This document shows, piece after piece, positions 14,655 to 22,402 of a DNA stretch of 64,000 nucleotides. The DNA is from Lentzea alba. GTDB lineage: Bacteria; Actinomycetota; Actinomycetes; Mycobacteriales; Pseudonocardiaceae. The notes under the pieces are model-generated. The model saw only the letters and a list, made by a program, of their open reading frames with translations. It had not been told where the DNA came from and did not search any database. The stretch lies in assembly GCF_011067745.1 (NCBI RefSeq), contig NZ_JAAMPJ010000016.1, positions 62,001 through 126,000 of the forward strand. Direction: 5' to 3'. Position 1 is the first letter of the stretch; each line of letters starts with the position of its first letter. The position numbers and the translations under genes were made by a program.

Positions 14655-15797
14655 ATGGCTTACGACGTCGCCGCTGTCCGCGCCCACTTCCCGGCGTTGC
14701 GCGAGGGTGCCGCGCACTTCGACGGGCCCGGCGGCGCGCAGGTGCCCGACGTCGTCGGCGACGCGGTCAGGGAGACGCTGACCTCGGCGATCGCGAACCG
14801 CGGCAGCGTGACGGCCGCCGAACGCCGGGCCGAGGAGATCGTCGCGACCGCGCGCCGGACGATGAGCGAGTTCCTCAACGCGGGCAGCATCGTGTTCGGC
14901 CGCAGCATGACCCAGCTGACCTACGACTTCGCCCGCACGCTGTCGAAGAACTGGCGGCCGGGCGACGAGATCATCGTGACCAGGATCGACCACGACGCGA
15001 ACATCAGGCCGTGGGTGCAGGCGGCCGAGGCGGCCAGGGCCACGGTGCGCTGGGCGCCGTTCGACCGGACGACCGGTGAGCTGCCCGTCGAGTCGGTGAC
15101 GAAGCTGCTGTCGGACCGCACGCGCGTCGTGGCGATCACGGCGGCGTCGAACCTGCTCGGCACGCGTCCGGACGTGGCGGAGATCGCGCGGGCGGCGCAT
15201 GAGATGGCGGCGTTCGTCTACGTCGACGGCGTGCACTACACACCGCACGTGCCGGTCGACGTCGAGGCGATGGACGCGGACTTCTTCGTGTGCTCGCCGT
15301 ACAAGTTCCTCGGTCCGCACCTCGGCGTGCTGGCGGCCGCGCCGGAGCTGCTGGAGACGCTGCGGCCGGACAAGCTGCTGCCGTCGACCAACGCCGTGCC
15401 GGAACGGTTCGAGCTGGGCACGCTGCCGTACGAGCTGCTGGCCGGGACGACCGCGGCGGTGGAGTTCATGCGGGGGCTCGACGGACTGGAGGAGCACGAA
15501 CTCCGGTTGCGCCACCAGCTGGAGTCCGGGTTGCAGGAGCTGGGCGTCCGCATCTACAGCAAGGCGTCGTCGAGGACCCCGACCGTGCTGTTCTCCGTCG
15601 ACGGGCTGGACCCGGCCGAGGTGTACCGCAGGCTCGGCGCCGAGGGCGTGAACGCGCCCGCCGGGCACTTCTACGCGATCGAGTGCTCGCGCTGGCTCGG
15701 GCTGGGCGACAAGGGCGCGGTGCGGGCGGGCATCGGGCCGTACACCGACGAGTCCGATGTGGACCGTCTGCTCAAGGCCGTGGCCCGGCTCAGATGA
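14655..15797 (+). CDS. Cysteine-desulfurase-like PLP protein (class V aminotransferase fold)
   Basis: A 380-residue fold-type I PLP protein starting MAYDVAAVRAHFPAL. The family pattern is clear: YVDGVHYTPHVPVDVEAMDA with the aspartate that contacts the PLP ring nitrogen, and FFVCSPYKFLGPHLGVL with the Schiff-base lysine (K in SPYKF). In the loop where NifS/SufS enzymes place the catalytic cysteine (R-x-G-x-HC) this protein has APAGHFYAIE, so it may not be a true desulfurase. ATG 14655 is preferred to an in-frame GTG at 14634, which lies inside the TetR gene. Confidence 0.85.
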   Translation: MAYDVAAVRAHFPALREGAAHFDGPGGAQVPDVVGDAVRETLTSAIANRGSVTAAERRAEEIVATARRTMSEFLNAGSIVFGRSMTQLTYDFARTLSKNWRPGDEIIVTRIDHDANIRPWVQAAEAARATVRWAPFDRTTGELPVESVTKLLSDRTRVVAITAASNLLGTRPDVAEIARAAHEMAAFVYVDGVHYTPHVPVDVEAMDADFFVCSPYKFLGPHLGVLAAAPELLETLRPDKLLPSTNAVPERFELGTLPYELLAGTTAAVEFMRGLDGLEEHELRLRHQLESGLQELGVRIYSKASSRTPTVLFSVDGLDPAEVYRRLGAEGVNAPAGHFYAIECSRWLGLGDKGAVRAGIGPYTDESDVDRLLKAVARLR

Positions 15798-17391
15798 ACA
15801 GGATCAGGCCGAGGTAGACGAGTCCGATGACCACGCCGATGTTGAGCCGGCGGCTCACCCGCTCCCCGGTGTGGTCGGCGATCAACGAGCGGGCGCGCGC
15901 CCACATCAGCTTCTCGCCGGCCTTCGCGTCCGGCAGGTGCGGGGTCGTGATCACGTCGCCGTGGGGGCCGAACGCGAGCATGAGCTGCGGACCCGATCGA
16001 CGAACTCCGTGCAGCTGCGACCAAGGCACGCGATAGGTCCACACGCCCGTGTAGAGGTGCACAGCCGTGTGGTCGAGGCGCATCAACGGCTGGAACCTGT
16101 TCACCGCCGACAACAGGAACTGCCCGCCGATCAGGCCGAGCAGGATCAGGCTCGGGTAGTACTTCATCGCGATCAACGCACCGGCGGCGGCCAGCAGGAA
16201 CACCACGCCCTCGGTGCGCCGCCGCTCACCCGGCCACATCGCGTGCGGCAGCTCGACCGGCGTGCCCGCGGTGACCGGTTCGCCCGGCAGGTGTGCACTG
16301 TGGACGGTGTGTCGCGGGCGCACCCGGCCCAGCGTGCTCGTCGCCACGACCTCGCCCTCGACCAGCAACGCGACCTGACCGCCGTGGTGCCACTCCCCGG
16401 CGACCAGCACCTCCGCCGGGTCGAGCTGCACCGGCGGGTCCTCCTCGCCGCGCCACACCCGGCCGAACTGGTCGGTGTCGTGGTAGAGCGGCTCCTCCAG
16501 CCCGAGGTCGGCGAGCGTGGTGACGGTGGCGATGTCCTCCTTGTTGTGCCGCAACAGGATCCGGCGCGGGCCGAGCGGAAGCGCCTGCAGCCGGATCGCC
16601 TTGACCGGCCCCGTCCACAACGCGCGGCGGCGGCGTTCCCGCGCGGCCAGCACGATCGCGAGGAACACGGTCGCGCCACCGAGCGTCAGCCACCACGTGA
16701 CGTCCTCGGGTTCGTTCACCATCCGCACCCAGTCGCCGTCCGCGAGCACCGGCACGGTGTCGCCGACGTGGTACGTCTCCGGCGCGAGCGGCTCGAACGA
16801 GGTGCGTTGCCGGTCCGGCAGCTCCACCCACACCTCGTAGGTGTTCTTGATCTCGACGACCTCGGCCTCGACCCGGCTGGCCTTCGCGACGTGCCGCTCG
16901 ATCTCGCCGTTGGTGAGGTCGTACTGCACGAATGTCAGGAACCCGAACACCACCAGCAGCACGGCGATGATGCGAAGGACTCCGCGTTGCGGCGGCATGT
17001 CCGGCAACGAAACGATCGTCGCACCCGCGGCCTCGTGCTGATCGGCACGCGACCTGACGGTCCACGCCGCCACCAACGCACACGCACCGGCGTGCAGGCC
17101 GAACGCGAGGTTCGCCGTCGCACTGCCGTCGAGAACGAGGTCCAGCACGCCGAACAACACGCCCATCGCGCAGCCAGTGAGCACACGACCGAACAACAAC
17201 AGCAACGGCGTAGCGAGCAGTGGCACCACGGCGAGAGAGAACAGCGGGTCCGGCACGCATGGCTGTGCGGCCGTGCAGGGTGTCTCGTTCGCGCTCGCGG
17301 CGAAGTAGAAAGCGACGATCCAGCCACCGACGAGCCCGACCTTGGTCACCCACCACGGAACCGCGGCCGCCTGCCACCGCTGGACGTTCAT
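15790..17391 (-). CDS. Multi-pass membrane protein with PH-like C-terminal domain
   Basis: A 533-residue protein. Membrane helices are visible near residues 17-33, 50-90, 98-110, 140-158, 232-250 and 390-425, and again at the extreme C-terminus (IGVVIGLVYLGLILFI). Between helices 4 and 5 there is a DUF3592-like soluble loop (VEAEVVEIKNTYEVWVEL ... YHVGDTVPVLAD). The region after the last paired helices (TAVHLYTGVWTYRVPWSQLHG) looks like a bacterial PH domain. Function unknown. It overlaps the convergent cysteine-desulfurase-like gene by 8 bp. Confidence 0.7.
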   Translation of the reverse strand: MNVQRWQAAAVPWWVTKVGLVGGWIVAFYFAASANETPCTAAQPCVPDPLFSLAVVPLLATPLLLLFGRVLTGCAMGVLFGVLDLVLDGSATANLAFGLHAGACALVAAWTVRSRADQHEAAGATIVSLPDMPPQRGVLRIIAVLLVVFGFLTFVQYDLTNGEIERHVAKASRVEAEVVEIKNTYEVWVELPDRQRTSFEPLAPETYHVGDTVPVLADGDWVRMVNEPEDVTWWLTLGGATVFLAIVLAARERRRRALWTGPVKAIRLQALPLGPRRILLRHNKEDIATVTTLADLGLEEPLYHDTDQFGRVWRGEEDPPVQLDPAEVLVAGEWHHGGQVALLVEGEVVATSTLGRVRPRHTVHSAHLPGEPVTAGTPVELPHAMWPGERRRTEGVVFLLAAAGALIAMKYYPSLILLGLIGGQFLLSAVNRFQPLMRLDHTAVHLYTGVWTYRVPWSQLHGVRRSGPQLMLAFGPHGDVITTPHLPDAKAGEKLMWARARSLIADHTGERVSRRLNIGVVIGLVYLGLILFI

Positions 17392-17482
17392 GTGCGGATC
17401 ATGGCACGACCATTGCTCCGAACGGTGTGATTCCCGGCTAACGAAGTGGGTATCCGCAGGTCACTTCATTGAGGAGGTAGAC

Positions 17483-17668
17483 GTGCTGGCAATCATCGCC
17501 GCAGTGGCGTTCGGCCTTGCCCTGCTGTTCGACCTCGCGGACGTGTCACTCGGTGGCGCGATCACCGGCGGCACCCTCGTGACGCTCGGGTTGCTGCTCA
17601 TCGCCCTGCACCTGGCTGGAGTCGGTACCGGCAGCCGTTCGTGGAGCTGGCGCCGTGCCCGCAGGTAA
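17483..17668 (+). CDS. Small membrane protein (61 aa)
   Basis: A 61-residue protein with two hydrophobic segments (AIIAAVAFGLALLFDL and ITGGTLVTLGLLLIALHLAGV) and a basic tail (SWSWRRARR). The GTG at 17483 has an excellent GAGGAGGT (17471-17478) 4 nt upstream, which decides the start. Its last 14 bases overlap the start of the YihY/BrkB-type gene, so the two are translated together. Function unknown; it could assist the larger membrane protein. Confidence 0.78.
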   Translation: MLAIIAAVAFGLALLFDLADVSLGGAITGGTLVTLGLLLIALHLAGVGTGSRSWSWRRARR

Positions 17669-18581
17669 AACGGTCGACCACCCCACCAAGTTGCCCAAGG
17701 GCGCTTGGTGGGGCGTTCTCAAACGGACAGTCAAAGAGTTCAACGACGACAACCTGACCGACTGGGCCGGGGCACTCACCTACTACGCGGTGCTGTCGTT
17801 GTTCCCCGGCCTCATCGTGCTGACGTCCGTGCTCGCGCTGCTCGGCGAGACGACGACGCAGGAGCTGCTGAAGTACGTCGACCAGGTCGCCCCTGGTGAG
17901 GCGGGCGAGCTCGTGAAGTCGTCCATCGGCGAGTTGCGGAAAAGCCAGAACTCCGCCGGCTTGCTCGGCATCATCGCTCTGCTGACCGCGTTCTGGACCG
18001 CGTCGGGCTACCTCGGCGCGTTCATGCGCGCGTGCAACGCCGTGTACGACGTCGAGGAAGGCCGGCCGTTCTGGAAGACGGTGCCGTTGCGGCTGCTGTT
18101 GACGCTGGGATCGGTGGTGCTGGTGTCGCTCACGCTGGGCGCGCTCGTGTTGACCGGCGGCGTCGCGGACACCGTCGGCAACGCGATCGGGCTTGGCGAC
18201 ACGGTCGTCACCGTGTGGGACATCGTGAAGTGGCCGGTCATCCTGCTGCTGGTGAGCCTCGCGTTCGCGGTGCTGTACTGGGCGGCGCCGAACGTCCGGC
18301 AGCCCGGTTTCCGCTGGGTCACCCCCGGCAGCCTGCTGGCGATCGTGCTGTGGGCGCTCGCGACCGTGGGTTTCGCGATCTACGTGGCGAACTTCGCGTC
18401 CTACAACAAGACCTACGGCTCACTCGGTGGTGTGATCGTCTTCCTGGTGTGGCTGTGGATCTCCAACATCGCCGTGCTGCTCGGCGCCGAGTTCGACGCG
18501 GAACTGGAGCGCGGCCGCCGGCTCGCGCAGGGCGAGTCCGAGGAGCAGGCCTCACCCGAGCCGCGTGATCTCCCCGGGTAG
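17655..18581 (+). CDS. YihY/virulence factor BrkB-family inner membrane protein
   Basis: A 308-residue protein with six membrane segments. Recognisable YihY-family blocks are NLTDWAGALTYYAVLSLFPGL, TASGYLGAFMRACNAVYDV, PNVRQPGFRWVTPGSLLAI and YGSLGGVIVFLVWLWISN. The tail is acidic and probably cytosolic. The family is widespread, with no agreed biochemical role. GTG start, overlapping the upstream small gene by 14 bp; no separate Shine-Dalgarno sequence, so translation is probably coupled. Confidence 0.92.
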   Translation: MPAGKTVDHPTKLPKGAWWGVLKRTVKEFNDDNLTDWAGALTYYAVLSLFPGLIVLTSVLALLGETTTQELLKYVDQVAPGEAGELVKSSIGELRKSQNSAGLLGIIALLTAFWTASGYLGAFMRACNAVYDVEEGRPFWKTVPLRLLLTLGSVVLVSLTLGALVLTGGVADTVGNAIGLGDTVVTVWDIVKWPVILLLVSLAFAVLYWAAPNVRQPGFRWVTPGSLLAIVLWALATVGFAIYVANFASYNKTYGSLGGVIVFLVWLWISNIAVLLGAEFDAELERGRRLAQGESEEQASPEPRDLPG

Positions 18582-18914
18582 TTCGGCCGTGACCGCGGTC
18601 CACACCCCGTCCGGCCCGGCTTCGACGCGCTCGCTCGTGTCACCGGGCACGAGCACCCACAGCTGGTCCTTCTCGGACAACCACACCACGCCGATGGCGT
18701 CGGCGCGCGAGCTCGTGGCGTACTCGTAGGACTTGCGGAACACCTCACCGCCGTTGCGGTCGGTCACCCGCACCTCGCTCGCGCTCTCGGCGTGCGCGAC
18801 GAACTTCCCGCTGGGTGACGCCTTGGGCGCGCCGGGCCGGGCGAACCGGTCCTCGTCGCTGCCGCAGCCGGTGAGGACGAGGAGGAGGGCGGTGCAGGCC
18901 GCGAAGAGCCTCAT
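18552..18914 (-). CDS. Putative lipoprotein
   Basis: A 120-residue protein with a lipoprotein signal peptide (MRLFAACTALLLVLTGCG; lipobox LTGC, acylated Cys at residue 17). The mature part contains a short beta-rich stretch (SGKFVAHAESASEVRVTDRNG, IGVVWLSEKDQLWVLVPGD) resembling one repeat of a propeller-like sensor. No function can be assigned. It overlaps the convergent YihY gene by 30 bp at the 3' end. Confidence 0.75.
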   Translation of the reverse strand: MRLFAACTALLLVLTGCGSDEDRFARPGAPKASPSGKFVAHAESASEVRVTDRNGGEVFRKSYEYATSSRADAIGVVWLSEKDQLWVLVPGDTSERVEAGPDGVWTAVTAELPGEITRLG

Positions 18915-18975
18915 GTCGGCTCGATGCGGGAATTGCCGTGCGTCATACCGCCAAAGGTAGCTAGCGTGATCGTCC

Positions 18976-19728
18976 GTGTGGGACGTTCTCGAGGACTTTT
19001 ACGACTCTGTGCCCCGACCGGGATCTCGCGTTGAGGAGCACGGCGAGCTGGTGCTGTTCCTGCAGGCGGGCGACGGCTACCCGTACTACGCGCGGCCGCG
19101 GCATCCCGGCGGGCGGCCGACGGTCGCGGACGTCGTGAAGATGAGGGCACGGCAACGCGAACTCGGTGTGCCCGAGGCGTTGGAGTGGGTGCACGAGACG
19201 ACGCCGGACCTCTACGACCACGCGATCGCGGCCGGCCTGGAGGTGCTGCGGGCGCCGTTGCTCGTGCTCGACCCCGACAAGCTGCCGGAGCCGCACCCGC
19301 ATGTGCGCGTGCTCGACACACGGCCGGCAGAGGTCTCGGTGGTGGCGGAGCTGGCGTTCTCCTCACCGGGCACCTCACGTGGCGAGATCGGCGTCGAGGA
19401 ACGGGACGCGGCGGTGCGCGGAGCGACTCCGCTGAGCACCCGGCACCGTCACGCGGTGGCCGACCTGCCAGGCGAGGGCGTGCTGGCGGTAGGTACCGCG
19501 CAACGGGCGGGTGACGTCGTGGAGATCGCGGGGATCGGCACGTTGCCGGCGGCACGGCGACGTGGCCTCGGTGGTGCGGTCACCGCGGAACTGGCGCGCG
19601 ATGCGCTGGACCGGGGCGCTGCGCTGGTGTTCCTCTCGGCCGGAAGCCCTGAGATCGCGCGGGTCTACGAGCGCGTCGGGTTCCGTCACGTCGGAACGGC
19701 CTGCATCGCGTCACCAGTCCTGGCCTAG
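18976..19728 (+). CDS. GNAT-family N-acetyltransferase
   Basis: A 250-residue acetyltransferase. The acetyl-CoA binding block is VVEIAGIGTLPAARRRGLGGAV (motif A, R-R-x-G-L-G/A), followed by LVFLSAGSPEIARVYERVGF (motif B). The N-terminal 110 residues are an extra domain of unknown function. The GTG at 18976 follows TAGCGT (18962-18967) by 8 nt, consistent with a leaderless message. Substrate unknown. It overlaps the next minus-strand gene by 18 bp. Confidence 0.85.
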   Translation: MWDVLEDFYDSVPRPGSRVEEHGELVLFLQAGDGYPYYARPRHPGGRPTVADVVKMRARQRELGVPEALEWVHETTPDLYDHAIAAGLEVLRAPLLVLDPDKLPEPHPHVRVLDTRPAEVSVVAELAFSSPGTSRGEIGVEERDAAVRGATPLSTRHRHAVADLPGEGVLAVGTAQRAGDVVEIAGIGTLPAARRRGLGGAVTAELARDALDRGAALVFLSAGSPEIARVYERVGFRHVGTACIASPVLA

Positions 19729-19977
19729 CTCCCCGCTGCGGGGCATCGGGACGCGAAACAAGCAGCCGACGCAGGGCATCCCAGACGGCTGTTCGAGCAG
19801 TTCGGCCTCACCGCTGTGGATGAGTTCGCCGCAGTACGCGGTGAGCGCGAGCGGTGTGCGGTCGTCGTCGGGCATGGGTACGAGGTGGCACGTGCGTTGT
19901 GTCTCTCCAACAACACCCGCACGCTTGCGGACCAGCAATACCGGCATGCGCGTTTCCATTCGTTCTTGGGCGCTCAT
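19711..19977 (-). CDS. Small hypothetical protein (88 aa)
   Basis: An 88-residue protein starting MSAQERMETRMPVLLVRKRAG. It contains LTAYCGELIHSGEAELLEQPSG with one Cys and the pair MPCVGCLF, a possible metal or disulfide site, and ends RSGELGQDW. Its ATG overlaps the TGA of the upstream 53-aa gene, so the two are translationally coupled. Both lie downstream of the XRE regulator on the same strand, across the inverted repeat at 20193-20217. No known family. Confidence 0.68.
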   Translation of the reverse strand: MSAQERMETRMPVLLVRKRAGVVGETQRTCHLVPMPDDDRTPLALTAYCGELIHSGEAELLEQPSGMPCVGCLFRVPMPRSGELGQDW

Positions 19978-20135
19978 GCCTTCACCTCGGCGTCGTCCAC
20001 CACACACACGACGGCGTGCGTGGTCGCGTAGAACCTGAGCCGGTAGGGGCCAGAGTTCCGCTCTGCCACCGCCGCGCAGTAGCTCTCGGCGCTGACCTCG
20101 TCCGATCGTGGCGTTCGTTCGGCTAGGTCGATCAC
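19974..20135 (-). CDS. Very small hypothetical protein (53 aa)
   Basis: A 53-residue protein starting with GTG: MIDLAERTPRSDEVSAESYC, then AAVAERNSGPYRLRFYATTH, ending with AVVCVVDDAEVKA. The composition and the ATGA overlap with the following 88-aa gene support a real coding gene, although it has no clear Shine-Dalgarno sequence. The start lies on the arm of an inverted repeat (20123-20141), which may control it. Function unknown. Confidence 0.6.
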   Translation of the reverse strand: MIDLAERTPRSDEVSAESYCAAVAERNSGPYRLRFYATTHAVVCVVDDAEVKA

Positions 20136-20141
20136 ACCTAG
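20123..20141. promoter_or_regulatory. Inverted repeat across the start of the 53-aa gene
   Basis: Perfect 6-bp arms CTAGGT (20123-20128) and ACCTAG (20136-20141) with a 7-nt spacer, placed over the GTG start of the small gene. A bound protein would block both promoter and start. Confidence 0.42.
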
Positions 20142-20192
20142 ATCGTGCGGGCCGCAGGACGAAATCGGGAGGTTTACCCACGATTTCCAGGT

Positions 20193-20217
20193 CGCGTATG
20201 CGGAACTCGCATACGCG
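20193..20217. promoter_or_regulatory. 10-bp inverted repeat between XRE gene and small gene pair
   Basis: Perfect arms CGCGTATGCG (20193-20202) and CGCATACGCG (20208-20217), 5-nt loop, 3 bp past the XRE regulator's stop codon and 58 bp upstream of the small gene pair. It can serve as terminator of the XRE gene or as operator of the small genes. No T-run follows on the minus strand. Confidence 0.5.
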
Positions 20218-20219
20218 GC

Positions 20220-21566
20220 TCAGCGCAGCTGAGTGACTTCGGCGGCGAGTGCGGCGATCGCCGGCGAGGCGGCCCACGGGTCGAGCTTGTCGAGCTCGTT
20301 CACGATCAGCTGCGAGCCCGTCGCGCGGGCCAGGTCGAGCGCCGCGAACCCGAAGGTGACGGCCTGTTCCACGTCACCGCTGGCCGCGTGCGCATAGGCC
20401 AGCTTGGCCGTGTGCACGCCCTGCTCCCACTGGCAGATGCCGCCCCACCTGGGCATGAGGGCCGTGTAGGCGTCGATGGCGTGCTGGTGGTCGGCGAGGT
20501 CGACCATGCTGGCGGCGCGCTGCATCTGCACGTGCAGTTCGGTGAAGCAGTAGCCGATGGAGTACTCGTCGGTCTGCGGCCGTTGCACGGTCTGCACCAG
20601 CGAGTGAGAGAGGTCGAACCGCTGCATGGACGCGTCGACGCCCGCCCGAGCGAGGCCGCGGGCCTCCTGCCGCAACGCCATCGCCCGCACGACCGAGCTC
20701 AGCCCGGTCTCGCGCTGGGCAGCGCGCGCCAGGCCGATGACGCGGTCGTCGTCGCCCTCGACCTCGGCGAGCTGGCTCATCCGCACGTAGCAGTACGCGA
20801 CGACATCTCGGTCGTCCGCCGCTTGGCCCTGCTCGAGAGCGCGCGACGTCCACGCGCCCGCACCGCGCATGTCGCCCATCTCCTCGTGCAGCCAGCCGTA
20901 GAACTCGGCGTACATCGCACCCGTGCCGAGCAACCGCCGACGGACGTCGCCCCGCGCGTTGCGCCGCAACACGTCGATGAAGTCGTACATGCCGCGCACG
21001 GCGGGTATGAGCGCACCGGTGCCACGCCAGTTGTGCGCGTCGTTGACGATCCTGCGCAACACCAGCAGCTGACTCACGGCGTCGTCGGCCAACGCACCGG
21101 TGCCGTTCGCCGGGCCGAAGGCAGCGGAGGCGCACAACGCCATCAGCGCCTTGCCCTCCATCCCCACGACCAGGTCTTTCGCCACGTTCTCCAGCCCGCC
21201 GACGCCGAGCCTGCGGGCCTCGCCGGACCGCATCGGCACCGTGCGGTCGATCAGCCCGAGCAGATGGGCAGGAATGCCGAGCAACCGCTGGAGGGTGCGC
21301 AGGACGCGCATGTCGTAGGCGATGTTGCTGCCGGCTTCCAGCCGGGAGATCGCCGACTGGGAGAACCCCGCGAGGGTGCCCAGCTCGTCCTGACGCAGGC
21401 CGTGCGCCTTGCGCGCGATGGCCACCACGGTGCCGGGCGAGTCCGCGGCGACCGCGTCGTGCACTTCCCTCGACTCCCAGATGGCGGGCGGTAACAGCGG
21501 CAACGGCCCGTCCGGGACGACGACGGCGTTCTTAGCTGGGTTGCTCAACCTCAACGCCTCCCGCAC
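20220..21566 (-). CDS. XRE-family regulator with C-terminal helical (TPR-like) repeats
   Basis: A 448-residue protein. The HTH is at residues ~46-100 (VVAIARKAHGLRQDELGTLAG then FSQSAISRLEAGSNIA), followed by ~340 residues of paired helices such as YCYVRMSQLAEVEGDDDRVI and MALRQEARGLARAGV that resemble TPR repeats. This architecture is frequent in Streptomyces-like genomes as a ligand- or peptide-responsive regulator. The GTG at 21566 is the longest start; a TTG at 21548 with GGGAGG 8 nt upstream is an alternative. It may control the two small genes downstream. Confidence 0.87.
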   Translation of the reverse strand: MREALRLSNPAKNAVVVPDGPLPLLPPAIWESREVHDAVAADSPGTVVAIARKAHGLRQDELGTLAGFSQSAISRLEAGSNIAYDMRVLRTLQRLLGIPAHLLGLIDRTVPMRSGEARRLGVGGLENVAKDLVVGMEGKALMALCASAAFGPANGTGALADDAVSQLLVLRRIVNDAHNWRGTGALIPAVRGMYDFIDVLRRNARGDVRRRLLGTGAMYAEFYGWLHEEMGDMRGAGAWTSRALEQGQAADDRDVVAYCYVRMSQLAEVEGDDDRVIGLARAAQRETGLSSVVRAMALRQEARGLARAGVDASMQRFDLSHSLVQTVQRPQTDEYSIGYCFTELHVQMQRAASMVDLADHQHAIDAYTALMPRWGGICQWEQGVHTAKLAYAHAASGDVEQAVTFGFAALDLARATGSQLIVNELDKLDPWAASPAIAALAAEVTQLR

Positions 21567-21646
21567 TCAAGTTCATCATCATGCCGGTCCCGGCGATTTC
21601 ACTCCACCTCGTCTCAACTGGGACCCGCAGCGACTATCCTGCGCGC

Positions 21647-22402
21647 GTGATCAAGGACTTCGGGGCCGGCGTCGCTCTGCTGCTGCGCGGGTTCAGGCTG
21701 GTGTTCAGCTCGCCCAAGCGCGTGCTCGTCGGGGCGTTGCCCGCGGTCATCACCGCGGTGCTGATGATCACCGGCTGGGTGCTGCTGTTCCTGTACATCG
21801 ACTCCATCGCGGACTGGCTCACCGGGTTCGCGGACTCGTGGAGCGACACGTGGAAGGGCGTCGTCGAGGTCGCCGTCGGAATTTCGGTGATCGCGGCGCT
21901 CCTCGGCCTGAGCGTGCTGCTGTTCACCGCGATCACGATCATGATCGGCGGCCCGTTCTACGAGTACATCGCCGAGGAGGTCGAGGACGAGCTCGGCGGT
22001 GTGCCCGAGGCCGAGCAGGTCGGCTGGTGGCGCGGGTTCCTGGTGGGGCTGCGCAGCACGTTGCTGCTGGTCGGCACCTCGATCCTGTTCGCGATCCCGT
22101 TGTTCTTCTGCGGGTTCATCCCGGTCGTCGGGCAGACCCTCGTGCCGATCATCGCCGTGTGCATCAACGGCTACCTGCTCGGCATCGAGCTGACCGGCAT
22201 CCCGTTCACGCGCCGCGGTCGTTCGTTCAAGCAGCGCAGGAAGATCCTCGCGACCCGGCGGTCGATGGTGCTCGGGTTCGCCGTGCCCGCGTATTTGCTG
22301 TGCCTGATCCCGCTGGCCGCGATGATCGTGATCCCGGCGGCGATGGCAGGCGGCACGGTGCTGGCGCACCGCCTGCTCAACGGGGACCGCGCTACGGCGT
22401 GA
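21647..22402 (+). CDS. EI24/CysZ-like membrane protein
   Basis: A 251-residue protein starting with GTG (MIKDFGAGVALLLRGFRLVF). Four or more membrane segments (LPAVITAVLMITGWVLLFLY, VISVIAALLGLSVLL, LLLVGTSILFAIPLFFCGFI, VLGFAVPAYLLCLIPLAAM) and the block GGPFYEYIAEEVEDELGG are characteristic of the EI24/CysZ family. In some bacteria CysZ carries sulfate; here the cargo is unknown. TATCCT (21635-21640) lies 6 nt before the GTG, so it is leaderless. The 3' end overlaps the beta-propeller gene by 11 bp. Confidence 0.88.
   Translation: MIKDFGAGVALLLRGFRLVFSSPKRVLVGALPAVITAVLMITGWVLLFLYIDSIADWLTGFADSWSDTWKGVVEVAVGISVIAALLGLSVLLFTAITIMIGGPFYEYIAEEVEDELGGVPEAEQVGWWRGFLVGLRSTLLLVGTSILFAIPLFFCGFIPVVGQTLVPIIAVCINGYLLGIELTGIPFTRRGRSFKQRRKILATRRSMVLGFAVPAYLLCLIPLAAMIVIPAAMAGGTVLAHRLLNGDRATA

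Noticed and set aside
20145..21494. 449-codon plus-strand frame opposite the XRE regulator
   Set aside because: Shadow of a well-supported gene; no ribosome-binding site or domain.
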